Positions 47,207 to 59,323 of a stretch of DNA of 64,000 nucleotides are shown here, piece after piece. Every line of letters starts with the position of its first letter. Positions within the stretch are counted from its first letter, which is position 1. The translations under genes were made by a program, and so were the position numbers. The notes under the pieces were generated by a model. It was not told where the DNA came from, did no database searches, and saw only the letters and a program-made list of their open reading frames with translations. Source of the DNA: Stratiolaelaps scimitus (taxonomy: Eukaryota; Arthropoda; Arachnida; Mesostigmata; Laelapidae); the NCBI GenBank assembly GCA_019614645.1, contig JABWDB010000009.1, positions 5,499,501-5,563,500 of the forward strand, in the 5' to 3' direction.

Positions 47207-47383
47207 ATGATGGCTGCTTCATTTGATTGGCTTCAGCAGACGCTTTCCTTGTTCACCTTCTCCGGCCTTTGCGAACTGCTTCTGCTGCTGTCGTTACTGC
47301 TTGCGTACGTATACGCTGGCTGGGGCGCGTACATTCAGCACAGAGCTGGGCCGTTTCGAGGGCAACGCCTGAAGCGCCCCTGA
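47207..47383 (+). CDS. Small open frame with one membrane segment, 58 aa
   Basis: Two ATGs in tandem (47207, 47210). The product has an amphipathic start (Phe-Asp-Trp-Leu-Gln-Gln), a strongly hydrophobic Leu-rich segment at about residues 20-38, and a short basic tail ending at a TGA (47381). The pattern fits a small tail-facing membrane protein, or the membrane anchor encoded by a first exon. A GTACGTAT at about 47308, just after the Leu-rich segment, could be a splice donor. No homologue is recognised. Confidence 0.17.
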   Translation: MMAASFDWLQQTLSLFTFSGLCELLLLLSLLLAYVYAGWGAYIQHRAGPFRGQRLKRP

Positions 47384-48319
47384 ACTCGTGCGCGCCGCGA
47401 TCACCCCCGCCAGCGCCGCCATCCGCTTTCTCATGGCGAAGCGCGCAGTGCAGGGTCCCCTCTGGCGCCGCTATAATTGAAATTAACACTCACACTTAGA
47501 CTTTTCTTTGGCCTTGGGGGCTATTGGTTGGCTCGAGAGCGTATAGCCGTGGGGTCCGTTGGTACGGCCCCCGAGGGAGCGATACCGCGGTGTGGAAGCC
47601 ACCAGCATAGAAGCCGGCCCCCCGCACAGGGCGAGTCGAAGCGGATCTTGGTAAGACGAGGCCGACTCTGGCCCAGCCCGGCTAGCAGCCTAGCTGTCTA
47701 CTATTCCATAGCAGCGACGTCGATCGGCTTCGGCTCTCCCTTCGTTTCTGGCTCTTTGGGGATCTCCAACCGTCTTGGAGAGTTTGTAGCAGGAGCACTA
47801 CCACTACTACAACTACCGGCACCACTACCACCACCAGCACCACTACTCTTGGGGAGCGTTCGGTTGCTTCGCAGGCGCAGTGTCGAGTCATCGTACGTCC
47901 GATATATAGAGGACAATATTCTAACTATATACACAGACACGCATGCACTCTCTCTCTCTCCCTCTCTCTCTCTCTCTCTGACGCTGGCCACATTGGCTGC
48001 ACTAGTCAAACTCATTGTACGCCACTGAACGCCTTCTGCGCCTATTCTCTCTCTCTCGCTCTCTCTGTCTGTCGGTCTGTTGCCCTGACCGTGGAATTCG
48101 ATTTTGTTGAGAGGGCATAGTACTGTTACAATAAGAACAATACATTTGTGTAGTACATGACTATCCAACATTTATAGAGCACCCATTACTTTGGCCCACC
48201 CATCGCTACATCGACTACGCCGTCAGAACCAGAAAAACACAAAGTCCCGCCCGAACACCCGCTGTCCGTAAATTTCAAAATGAGGCTGGCAACAAAAGCG
48301 ATAAGATAACACTTGTTAA

Positions 48320-48320
<1 letters not shown>

Positions 48321-48383
<63 letters not shown>

Positions 48384-48397
48384 TATATATATATATA
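48321..48397. repeat. (TA)30 tract plus short second tract
   Basis: Sixty bases of pure TA (48321-48380), then GAG, then about 14 bases more of TA. AAT/AAC-type AT-rich DNA follows. Confidence 0.96.
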
Positions 48398-51217
48398 ATC
48401 AATAATAATAGTAATAATAATAATGTCAGATATTGATTATGATTGCGCGTCTCCAAATAAACATTATATGTAATGAAACGTATGTAGATATATTATAGTA
48501 TTTACATTGTTTGACTGAACATGCATAAGCGAACTGTGTCGTCTGAACGATCGCGAGTATCGTAGAAGACACAGATATACTTATACAGAATACAGCTGCC
48601 GCCCATTGTCGTACGTTCAGACAGTACACACGGAAAGAGCGGGGGATGAGGGTGGTCGGGCGATATTACGCCATCGCGTGCTGCACGTAACAAGTCCTAC
48701 AATATTGTAACTAATTACTCCTCTAATCTCATCCTGCGGGTGCTTCCTTGATCGTCATCCGGGCGAGTTCTCACCACTGTGGCGGGTCCTCCCACTTCTG
48801 CTAGCGTTACCGCTGGAGGAGGACGTCTCGCTGCGGTTATCAGCGGCGGGCAGCACCGGCAGACCGCCGCGCTGGAAAATCTTCTACCATCATCAACATC
48901 GTCATTCTCATTGCTGACGACGGGGCGAAAAACGCACACGACTCCACGACAAGAAATAGAGAGAGAAATAGAAAGAGAAGGGAGGTGGGGTGCGGCGAGG
49001 CGAGGCGACGCGCCACAGCCACCAAAGTGTAAGCGATGGATTCTGTCATCGTCTGCTGCATAGGTGCTGACTAACTCGCGATGGGTGGTTGAGCGTACGG
49101 GACGGCCGGCTGCTCCAACGTAACTCTCCAACGTTCCCGTTGTTATCCCAATGTGTCCCGGCCGAGGATCATCGAGGTGGGGATTTTTGGCGGCGGTGGC
49201 ACCAGCAGCAGCAGCAGCCACAACATCGCTAGCGATCATACCCTGATGGTCGGTATCCTCCTCGGCGACGAGTGGCCTCGTTCAATGTCTGTGGCACACA
49301 CGGGGGAATGAGCAGGGAAGCGAACAGTATTCCCACGGAGGAATTACGTCTACTCGATGTCGGTCGGTGACGACGCTCGTTGTCGTGGCTAGTTTCGTTT
49401 TCTCACGAAAGTTAGTTTTCGAACGAAAGAAAATGATCGAAGAAGGAGCAGCAACGGCCTGCGCACGCCGACGAGGCCTCGACGTTCAGGCCTGAGTTGA
49501 ATTTCAGCCGTTTTTTCCCTGCCGATTTTATGGCGGCAGCAAACTTGTAACTCGGCCGAACAGAAGAACACGAGTAGGACGCGCTGACCTAGCGACAGAC
49601 TGAGTTGAAATAGTTCTCCGTTCGGGTCGCGTTGCCTCAGCGAGCCGCTTGATGAGTCCGAAACACACCTCTGACACATCAAAGTGATGTTATAGTCACC
49701 GGAGTATACGATGGTGGACGATAAGAACTGGATAAAGGACACATCACAATTGATGGCCTATTGAGAAGGGATGATATTATGTTAATTCCTTATGGCAAAC
49801 TCTAGTAGAGTGCGATAGAGAATTAACACCACTGTTTTCAATTATCTTGCTGTTTATCGTTTGACAGGAGACGAGTGTGTATATGACATAGTTCACAAGA
49901 TACCGTTAATCCGTCGAAAAAACATTGGCTAACGATATTGGCAGCAGATATTTCTAGTTTCTCAGAAATGCTTTGCACTGCGTTATCAATGTCTCCGTTT
50001 CAGGGTACTTTAATCGAGCCAATTCCGTAGGCTATTCGCTCACAATGACTTTGGAAGAGGTACATTTAAATGAAAAGTTGCCTTTTAGGAGTGGTCTTCA
50101 AACACCCCTCTGGCATACGACGGTGTTAAAATAACGTAGCAAATGGTAGACCAGAAGATGTTGGTCACAAATATAGAAGATTTACCTGGGAATAGTGTAT
50201 CTATAATCGACAGGGTATTTTGTATCGATTGCCACGGACGCCCCCATTATGGAAGAGTTACGAAGAGCTGAGAAATCTCAATACTTTGGGGCGCGGGGGG
50301 GGGACATCTTTGAGTCTATTTCCTAAACCACTATAATTCGAAATTTGTTCAAGCCTAGCTGGCACGTCTCGTTGATCTGCGTTAAGGCTGCGTTTTACAA
50401 AGCCCCCATTGTATATCGTTGCATTGAAGTTCCATCCATCTCGCATAGACGAGCTCAAGATATACTCGGGGATCAGCTTCAACTATGATAGCAAGGGCCA
50501 CTGTGAACGACCTAGCATTAGACGAAGTTCGAACGAAGCACAGACCAGGGAAAGCGGTTCTTTTCACAGAGAACTAAGTACTACTCGTCAAGAAAGACAT
50601 TGTACATATCTTGACACGCGCCGATACACCATACCTGTCCCTATTGTGGAATACGAATACAGATTCACATATGGGCAACGAAGGCACAAATCATGAAAAG
50701 CATTAATGTCCCGACGAATTACTTCACTCGATGTACAGCTGTGATTCTGCTGCATACGACTGGGTGGCGATGCATGCTAAACCAACTAACGGCTACCATG
50801 AAACCTTGAATGAGCAGGAGTGATTCCTTACGCGAGCCGGCGAACTGTCTGCCAGAGCTGCGGCGGCGACGGCGGCGGTAGCGACAGTACATATTCCTCG
50901 TACATGAACGACGAGCGTATAGCCATTGTTCAACAATTGGCGAATGTTGTCGGCGAACAGGACGACGCAAACAACGGCCTGCGAATGTGTCCAGTCTGGC
51001 GCGCCACTCAGGGCGGGGCGCCAAAACAAACTGGCTTCATCGGTACGACGTCCACAGACGTGTTTCGTATTTTTTGCTCACGTGTGTATGTGTTAATATC
51101 AAGCCTCTCGGTAACTGGCTCGCGAGCGTTTGTTCGGGTGCGCCGGATAGCCGTCAAGGGAGATAACGCTTACCGAGAGTTTAGTCATTTTATTTGGAAA
51201 ATGCGCAATTGACAACG

Positions 51218-51221
<4 letters not shown>

Positions 51222-51304
<83 letters not shown>
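51222..51304. repeat. (TA)41 tract, longest in the window
   Basis: About 83 bases of uninterrupted alternating TA between ACGATAT and GGCTTCC. No inverted flanks. At this length cruciform extrusion and copy-number instability are expected. Confidence 0.97.
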
Positions 51305-51307
<3 letters not shown>

Positions 51308-53206
51308 TTCCTTGCATTTTACGCTTACTTTTGTGGCTGGAGGATTTCTCCGGCACTGGTATCACTAATCGTCATCAGCGAGGTGTGAAAACATCACCAA
51401 AGTCGCCCGCTGCTCAAGTTTCAACGGCTTGCATTGAAATCGTTACCACTGCGTTGTGATTATGAAGATTATGAACGTACAGGTGGATATATGGGGTATC
51501 AATTGTTTGACTAAGCTATATGATTTCTACATAGACAGTGGTGCAGGCCGACAAAATTTTCCTAACACAAGGACAGTGATAACTATGTGCTATCGCTTGT
51601 TTTTTTTTGCTTCTAACTCATCTGCCCACGAGACCTGCCGACTGGTTTCGGTCCAATCAGTGTTCCCTTTTTCGCCGACCCACCAACAGGCCAGCAGTAC
51701 ATTGTCCAGTGTCTAGGACTTGACAGAGTAGTATGGCAGGGTACGGCTGGCTGGGTGAGGTCGCATCCCAAATAAAGAATATCGGGCCGAGTCAGCAACA
51801 CATGGACAACGAAACTGTTACGCGCACGGGAACCAAAAGGGGCATCGTGAGCAGAAGCAGCAGGTGTTCAAATGGATAAGGTGCCAGCGGGAATACGGAG
51901 AAGTCAGCCAGCAGTTGCTTCTTCGTCTCGTTCGACGGCACAGGAACTATCCCCGAATTGGCGCACTCACCTGGAACAAACAAGAATAGGAAACAATTAG
52001 ATCAGAAGGATTCGAAAGGCGGCACCGGCAGCCCCGCCGAGGTGGCCATACCCCACCGCAACCGCGGCCGCCGTCACCACCGCCACCGTCAGCAGCAGGT
52101 GGGCAAGGCCGACAGATCCACAGCGTGTAGTGAGCAGTTGTACGGACTCGAGAGAGAGAGAGAGAGAGAACTCCGGGAACCTCTTTTCACAATTCCCGCT
52201 ATTTCTCGGTTCGCCTCTTCTACGTATGAGACGGTCTGGTATCCTACTAAGGGCTGCTCAGCTCGACGCCTTTACAGCCTTGCCAACCTCACCGCTCGTT
52301 CGCATTGGCGCCTTCTTCTTACAGTGCTCTTTCAGGCAGCCACTATAGCAGCTTCCTGCGGTGGCAGCACAAGCAGCCGAGGGAGCGGCTGCACAGCGCG
52401 GCAAGAAATCGGCGAGGACACAGGCACGCAGAAGAACGTAGTCGTTGTCAGCGGCGGCGGCGGCGACGAGGCCAATCCCGCACCGGCCCTCGAGAAAAAG
52501 AAAACCTTTTCGCGACGAGCAGAGGTGGGAACACCAGTGTACCTTCGTCAAAGAGCACCAACCCCCGATAGCAGTCGGGCGGAATGAAGGGTCCGGGAGG
52601 AGGTCGGAGACTGCGACCCGCCAGCGACAACGACGACGACGACGACAAAGAAGAAGCAGTACACACGAGAATCACCCATTGCTAAGCGCCAAGGCACACT
52701 GCCTTCATCGACTCAACCGCCGCTGCCGGACTGGAAGGAAGCTAGAGGGACGGTGGGAGAGAGAGACCTCAGCGATCACAGCTCAAGTCTTCGGTCTTCT
52801 CTTAAAAGAAGACACAATCTATTTCTCGCGGATTTGACGTCGCCTTTTGCTCAAAAGAAGAGCTGACTGAGGCGAGTTGGCTGGGTGCGACGATGTCGGC
52901 TGGCGAGAAAAATCGACAAGAAGTGCTGAGCCGGGCGAGTAATTGGCATTTTGAGCTAATCTCGGTCAGAAGGGGGCGTCCGAGCGACATTTACAATTGT
53001 ACCGTATATAGAGCATAGTTTAACAACAACAATGGCTCCCCAAAGACGTTGTCTGGTGCAACGCAGCAAACGACTAATTGACACTAGCTGAACGGCAAAG
53101 TGCTCATTTTCTATACAATGCTCATTTCAAATTTTCGTATTCAGTGGATCGTAACCGCCGAACCGGTGTGTTGCCCTTATCGAACCGCGGTGACGTGCGG
53201 CCGTCG

Positions 53207-53232
53207 CTCGAAAATTAGGTCAAATTTTCGAG
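53207..53232. repeat. 10-bp stem-loop
   Basis: CTCGAAAATT (53207-53216) and AATTTTCGAG (53223-53232) form a perfect 10-bp stem around the 6-nt loop AGGTCA. The loop happens to equal a nuclear-receptor half-site, which I treat as coincidence. It lies inside a 92-codon mixed frame (53100-53378) of unknown meaning. Confidence 0.8.
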
Positions 53233-56200
53233 TTGAGAGACGGAATTGCTTTGATAAGCTTTACCATGTCGAACATACCACGGTTTCCATATATTATTAT
53301 GTTAGCAGCATTTGCAGGGACATTTTTTATACGAGTCAGCAATTTGGTAACGGGGTCATGACGGAGAGGTCAAAGTAGTATGCTGCCAGGGTTTGAGGCT
53401 GCCATCGTGTGTTATTAGCTAAATATACAACATGGGGTTCGTCTCTCTGTTCAATCTCCCAAGCATCACCCTCCGAACGCGGGTAGGTCTAACTAACGTT
53501 CGATCCGCCGCTATCAGGTGCGACGACAACGACGGCGACCGGGGGGCAACGACGCGAGCCAGCCAGCCAGGCAGCGTAACGTAATGGGTGGGGATCACAC
53601 CCGCAGCGAGCGGCTTTGCGGGAGTGAAAGCCAGCGAAGCTGGGGGCGGCCTCGGCAGGGCGATGGTTTCGAAGAGGAGGTGTGTGCATGAAGATGGGTG
53701 CATTCCCAATATCGACCGTTACCGGAACGGAAGCCCCTTACTGGTTGCCCTTTGATTCCTACCCAGCGAGAGCGCGCGCCTTTTGCAACAGCCCCGCAAC
53801 CCCCCTCAACCTAACCCTGAACTGAACCCCTCCTTGTAAACCCCTACTCGCTCTTTGCCCCATTGCAGTAGCTGGCTGCCGCAGCACATCCGATAACGCT
53901 GGCACGGCGACACCATTTATATAATCCCGAGTGGAGCGTTCGCCGAGTTTCCGGATTCCTCTCTCTCTCTCCCCTCTCTCCCTGCCTGTCTAACCGCTCG
54001 GACTCGTTGTTCCTGCTCAATCTCTCTCTCTCACACTCTCTCTATCTCACCCGTTTCTCTCGGTCTCTCTCGGATGCGATGCCATCCGAGCTCCCCGAGT
54101 ACCAGCGAGGAAGCCAGAATGCATTGAGTTGCCGAGTCGATGTTGCCATTGCAACTGCCGTTGGCGCTCAGTGGGCCACCCTCACCCCGCGTTGTGGAGA
54201 CACAGCGTACTCCAACTGCCGGTGCTGCAGAGCAGAGACCCGTGCTTCTGTACTCCACTACTATTACTAACATCGTTGGATGGCTGACGTTTCGACTGCG
54301 CCAGCAGCAGAAGCAGCTACAGGCGACTAATTCGCGCTTCCCTTCGACTTCCCAATCTCCCGCCTCGATTCTCTTCCCCTTCCGACTCAGTGCCAACGTC
54401 GCCGCCACTGCCACCACCACTCTACCCCTTCTCCCTCCCTCGCTGGGCTGACCCCTCAGTTCGATAGCAGGCCCCCCCGGGGGCCTACAGCACGACGGTT
54501 CGCGTGGCTGATGACGAAACGGCGAGGACCGGGCTAAACAGGAAGTTATCACGGAAGCCCGGAGCCAGCACCGGCAATTCGAGCAGCCTCAACCGCCCTC
54601 AAGCCCGGGCGATTGTACAGGCGCCTACTGAGCCAAGTGGGCAGTCGAACGGCCTCGAGACCCAACCGAAAACGGAAATATAGTTTGCTGATGCTGGCGG
54701 GCTCCTGTTGCTGTTAGAGCAAGCTTCGGCGGTGCCGCGAAGGCGCACTCAACGTCCGAACGCTGTTGGCCAACACTGATCGGCTTACTAGATCTAGGCG
54801 GGACGCAAAAATATGACGCGGAGGTCACAAAACCTCCGAGAATCCGAAGAGACCAAGTGCTGTTCCCCTTTTTGTCTAATTCCTATGCGGCGAACTATGC
54901 GCCGCGCATATTGATTTTAGTTCTATTGTGTGGTTCCCATTGAAAATAACCGTACGTCCAAGATCGCAGAAACAATTGCAGCGACATCGAAGGACTCCGA
55001 TATATACACTTAGTGCCTCACACAGCGCCGATGCGGCTATTAGCCGTAGCAACGTAATTGTTGGCCAAGTGATGTGCGCGAGTAATTTCGTTAGACTGAA
55101 TTGTATTGTACGACCTGCTCCCTTCATTAATACCGGTACAAAGTATCTCTTACGGTTTAACGGAGCGATCGTCGAGAGCATGAGAATGACTGCCGGAACT
55201 CAACCATCTTCGCCAAATCGTCGTCGTCAGATCGCAACGAACTGCTGGTAACTGGATGTGCTCTATGTATTGTGTTATTATACGTCGCCGTCTGCGGACG
55301 TGGTTTATTTGTTTGCCGTCTGACCGAGAGACCGTGACTGCAGGGTTCGGCTAAGGGACAGGCGTACGAGGACGCCGTTGCCGGGGACGCCGCCGCCGCC
55401 GACACGAGCCGTCCCCTCGCCGTCGACGGGAGCGATCTCGAGTGGCGAGAAAACGAGCGCGGTGCAGTGGTAACGGACAGGAGAGAAAAAGGGTCAAGAG
55501 TTACAACTTGCGAACGGCTTCTGCTGCTGCCCCTGCTGCTGCTACGACTGCTGTTGCTCACTGGCGCAAGTGCCTGGCAACTGACTCCGCATCACCAGTT
55601 GTCACGTTTTGTTTGCCAGCAGTAACAGCGAGGCAGGGATGGTGGGAGACAACCGGTTGTATCCGACATACGAGCGATAGACGGCTGCAGCAAGCCATGT
55701 ACAAGCCCGCTGCAATGTACCCTCGTTCGCCATGCTCTCTTCACGTGAATAGGAGAACAAGCCAGCCAGCCAGCTCCTCCGCTGCTGGGCGTAGCCGGCA
55801 GGCCACGAAGGCTTAACGGTGTGCTGGGGCAACCAACGGCGCTGGCGCGACTAGGCTGATTTGGTAGCTTCAGCGTTCTCCTGCTCGGCTGCTGCTGCGG
55901 CAGCCGCCGCCGCCGCCGCCGTCACTCCTGCTGAGTGGGTGGAATGGAAGTGGACGAGTGTATGAACCATGGACGAGTGAGGAAGCGAGCAATGGCCCGC
56001 TCCAGCAGGAGCACGATGAAGAAGCCAACCATCGTAACCGAGTTAGCCTAGGTTAGGTGGCTGCTCGCAACATCGCCGTAGCACGGCACAGTGCTACGGT
56101 ACAGAGTATGTTCACTTCCTTCACCGTCAGTCAGTGTCATTTCGCCGACCAGTTGAACGAGTAACAGCATCAGCATCATCAGCGGCAACAGCAGACGACT

Positions 56201-57396
56201 CCACCGAGCAGTCACCCGCAACGCATCAACACCGCCAGCACCGCGGCCGAACCCAACGGCCTTCTTCCTTGCACATAATGTGGGCCACCAACATGAAGGC
56301 TTATTACGACACAAAGACACAAAGCGGCGTGGCGAGGAGACGACGGGGCCAGGTTGCTCGCTCGCTCGCTCTCTCGGACGACGGGCTTCGTACGTAACAC
56401 GAGAAATGACATCTTGCTGCTTCTGCCCGACGACTGCGGCCGGCAAAGAAAACAGAACAGGGTAGAATGCGGTGGAGAAAGGGTTGGTCGGTCGGTTGGG
56501 AGCCTCGAATGACGAACTTCTCTTTCTCTCTCTCTCGCTCTCTCTCCCTCTCGCCGGAGCCTACTATAATGCCAAGCGCTACATGTAGCGGCAAAGCCAC
56601 CGCCACCAATGACGTCCAAGCTTTGCCCCGATGTGTTTCCCTTCGAGAGCAAGAGTGGCTAGTTGGTGGCGGCACGTAACCGTCAACCAGCGTCTATCTG
56701 CACAGCGTCGTTCCTCTCATCGTTGTGCTCATCGTTAGTCCTCGTCGTCAGACTCATCATTGTGGCTGGCTTTGCCACAACAAACGGATTGTGGTAATAG
56801 TCGTTATGGCGACGAGTGAAGACATCGTCGCTGCAAGCAGGTGCAAAATACAACGCTACAAGATAGGATATTATACGGCGGCGGCGGCATCTACCCGTGG
56901 TTACTACTGACCCGCTTTTGGATGGCTGACGCTGGTGTCGTGGTGACTGGCTGATATTGCCACAGTTTCGCCCAAGTGGCGTCGTGGCTCGTGGCTGCTA
57001 CTGCTGTTACCGCTGTTGTTGCTGTTGTTGTCGTCGTTGTTGTTTGTGCTAAGGAAAACAACGTCATCGCCTGCAAACCGCTCATCCGCGCACCCGCACA
57101 CACACACACACACCTCCGTTCGTCCCACGAGTTGTTTCAGTTGCAGCTTCGGGTGCAGACGTCCCGAAGTTTGCCCCCGCCAGCCTGCTCCCGAGTCGTG
57201 CCAGATAAATGGGACCTGATTTTGCAAAACAATTACGACAAGACGAGAAAACACGGGCCATGAGCCGTACTCGTCGTCAGGCTGTGCTTCTTCCATCGTG
57301 CGCTCTGTTCCTGCCTCCCCTCACACTCCTATCATGTTATTCCCCTAACGCTATTGCTCTCTCTCTATCTCGCTCTCTCATGTTTGCTCGAAGGGA
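53233..57396. other. Gene-poor stretch with CT runs
   Basis: No gene is recognised. Contents: C-rich DNA 53785-53860, CT runs (53951-54000, 54019-54070), a GC hairpin (54470-54487), CAG/CTG triplets (55518-55556), GCC triplets (55888-55922), a CT run (56521-56550), TTG triplets (57010-57045) and CA repeats (57096-57114). Open frames follow these repeats. Confidence 0.6.
54470..54487. repeat. GC-rich 8-bp stem-loop
   Basis: AGGCCCCC (54470-54477) and GGGGGCCT (54480-54487) are inverted around two C. It is very stable if single-stranded. It resembles a terminator stem in form only, as there is no T-run and the context is eukaryotic. Confidence 0.75.
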
Positions 57397-57999
57397 ATGG
57401 CGTTCCCTCATTGCAAGCTAGGTGTGGGGGCGTGCGGGGATCCGGGCAAAACGAGCACCAGCGGTATGAAAAGCCACTACTGCGTCTGTCGGCTGGGCTG
57501 CTCATGCACGGTGTGCGATTACGCGTCCACAGCGATGCGTGTATGCTCAAGACACACTTGGGCAGCGGCAAACGCACAGACAACAAACACTTCCACACAC
57601 TTTTGTGCCTCAACCTGTCCCTTTCTCTCTCTCTTTCTCTCTCTCGCGCAGCAGCAGCATCAGCAGCGGGAGTACCAATGGCAGGACACCAGCGGCTGCA
57701 GGAGCAGGCGCAGACAGCCACAAACGGTCCATTCCCCATCCATTTTAGGATCAGTCTTACGGTGCGTTGGGTTGGTGTCGCGTTTTGCTTCCCGGAACAG
57801 TCGTCGGCACACGGCATATTTCGTTTTTTTTCTCCGCCCCCCCCCCCCACCTCCTTACACCGATCCAGGGTTCGGTTCGCTGGAGCACTGGCACATCTAT
57901 GTGTCCATCCAGCTAGCTAGCTATGGCCAGCTATGCCTATCGCGGGCATATGTGCCACATCTGCAAGAGCAGCAGCAGCAGCCTGCGATCGTTACTTGA
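57397..57999 (+). CDS. Cys/His-rich open frame, zinc-finger-like
   Basis: A 200-codon frame from an ATG at 57397. Residues 20-55 contain a tight Cys/His cluster: His (57475), then Cys at 57481, 57487, 57499, 57505, 57514 and 57544, and His at 57553. Cys-x2-Cys-x12-His (57505-57555) fits the first three ligands of a C2H2 finger, and Asp-Tyr-Ala-Ser after the second Cys is common in such fingers, but the last His is absent. The +2 frame over the same DNA continues with Met-Leu-Lys-Thr-His-Leu, as a finger would, hinting at a 2-nt frameshift in a decayed finger. The cluster also loosely resembles a DM domain. Downstream the frame crosses CT and CAG repeats. Confidence 0.15.
   Translation: MAFPHCKLGVGACGDPGKTSTSGMKSHYCVCRLGCSCTVCDYASTAMRVCSRHTWAAANAQTTNTSTHFCASTCPFLSLFLSLAQQQHQQREYQWQDTSGCRSRRRQPQTVHSPSILGSVLRCVGLVSRFASRNSRRHTAYFVFFLRPPPPPPYTDPGFGSLEHWHIYVSIQLASYGQLCLSRAYVPHLQEQQQQPAIVT
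57837..57848. repeat. C12 homopolymer
   Basis: Twelve C following TTTTTTTCTCCG. Together with C15 at 10699-10713, G11 at 20770-20780 and G17 at 39642-39658 it shows repeated long G/C homopolymers in the window. Confidence 0.9.
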
Positions 58000-58583
58000 T
58001 CGTTGGGGTCGCCCTATCCCTGCCACGGTGGTTCCACCTGGGAGTCCCATCAAAACAAAACAAAAGTGTATAGTCGTTGATGGCCGAACAGCCATAGGAA
58101 CATCAGCGTGCGGTTGCTCGCTGAGATTGTTGTTGTTATTGTTGTCGTCGGCGCTGTCCGGCCGCGGTACCGTCGTAATACAAGTGTCCAATAGTGGTGC
58201 TTGGGCTCGCGAAGTTCCTGAGGTGGCCCCCACAGCCATAGGGTGCTCTATAGAATTTCTTCGCGTAGTCTAAAGAATCTCAAAGCGGGAGGCAGATCGA
58301 CGCACCCTGCGGAAATCGACGTTGCCACTAACAATGGGAACAGCGGCAATCGCTGATTGACCTCCCCCCCCGGCTTCCTTCACCTTCACGACACCTTCAA
58401 GACATATGGAGAGCCACCAGATTTATAGCGATAATAGGCCATGTTGTTGTTGTTGCGGTCGCGGTCGTGTGCTGACTGTTTCGGATATCATTATCGATCA
58501 GCTAAATGTAGTCGTAACAACATTGAATGGCGCCATCATGATAGGGGTCGATGTATTCGTCCTTCCTAATTCCAGCTATTTCA

Positions 58584-58615
<32 letters not shown>

Positions 58616-58907
58616 ACATGTGTTTATATCTGTCTGTATCCCAATAATATCGGAGGTGTTATAAAGGCGCAACGAGTAATCAAGTAAACGAAGCCAGACG
58701 TCAGCGACAGTTAACTATTATCAATTGTTCATCATCGTGTGTAGCATATAGACTGAATCAAAATATAGATAATGGACTCAATAGGAGCATCGGCAAATGC
58801 GGATCAGAACCGAGCACCGCAAAGTCGTGATAAGCCTTTGGCTAGTTCTTCTATGTGTGTTTCAATCCAATAAGTAAACTTCGGCAGCGATACCTTTCTT
58901 CGAACTG

Positions 58908-58978
58908 CAACAGCAGCAGCAGCAGCAGCAACAACAACAACAACAGCAACAACAACAGCAGCAACAACAGCAACAAGA
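58908..58978. repeat. CAG/CAA mixed triplet array
   Basis: About 23 glutamine-type triplets: seven CAG, then a mix of CAA and CAG. CAA interruptions usually stabilise CAG arrays. In the plus frame with CAG phase it would read polyglutamine, but that frame is not part of a convincing gene. Confidence 0.95.
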
Positions 58979-59309
58979 CGACAACCTGCCTATTTATTAT
59001 CTACGGCTCACACGCATACCCGCGCAGATCTCGCCCTTACCATTCTTGAAGTTCGCATCACAATGGACGTCAATTGACCGCCATCACATAGCTTCATGCT
59101 CGCGTGCGACCTTGCACGTCTTCGCCGTTGGCCGTATGGTAAAGTTCACCTTCTTGCACACTCGTCTCGAAGCACGACGGCGGCGGCGGCAGCGCAGCCC
59201 TGCCAGAAGAAATGCAGTGGCAGCGTCTCTGACGCGATGAATTGGCAATCAGATGCGAATTGCCAGTCAACGCCATGCACCAGCGTCTCAAGCACAGCTT
59301 ACACAGGCA

Positions 59310-59323
59310 CGCGCGCGCGCGCG
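59310..59323. repeat. (CG)7 run
   Basis: Fourteen bases of alternating CG preceded by CA, a sequence type prone to the Z-DNA form. Confidence 0.85.

Larger units (their letters stand above)
47384..53206. other. Gene-poor stretch with the longest TA tracts
   Basis: No gene is recognised. It has CT runs (47948-47978, 48046-48066), two long TA tracts (listed), AAT/ATA simple DNA at 48400-48424, GA runs (52150-52169) and GAC triplets near 52630-52646. 49740-50720 is less repetitive and AT-richer, yet holds no recognisable frame. Longer frames (51958-52587 plus, 48715-49239 minus) cross Ser/Ala/Gly triplets or show no domain. Confidence 0.55.

Noticed and set aside
53785..53860. Telomere-like C-rich DNA (CCTAACCC string)
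   Set aside because: A single imperfect unit in generally C-rich DNA, with no tandem array.
54470..54487. Rho-independent terminator
   Set aside because: There is a stem but no following T-run, and the sequence style is eukaryotic.
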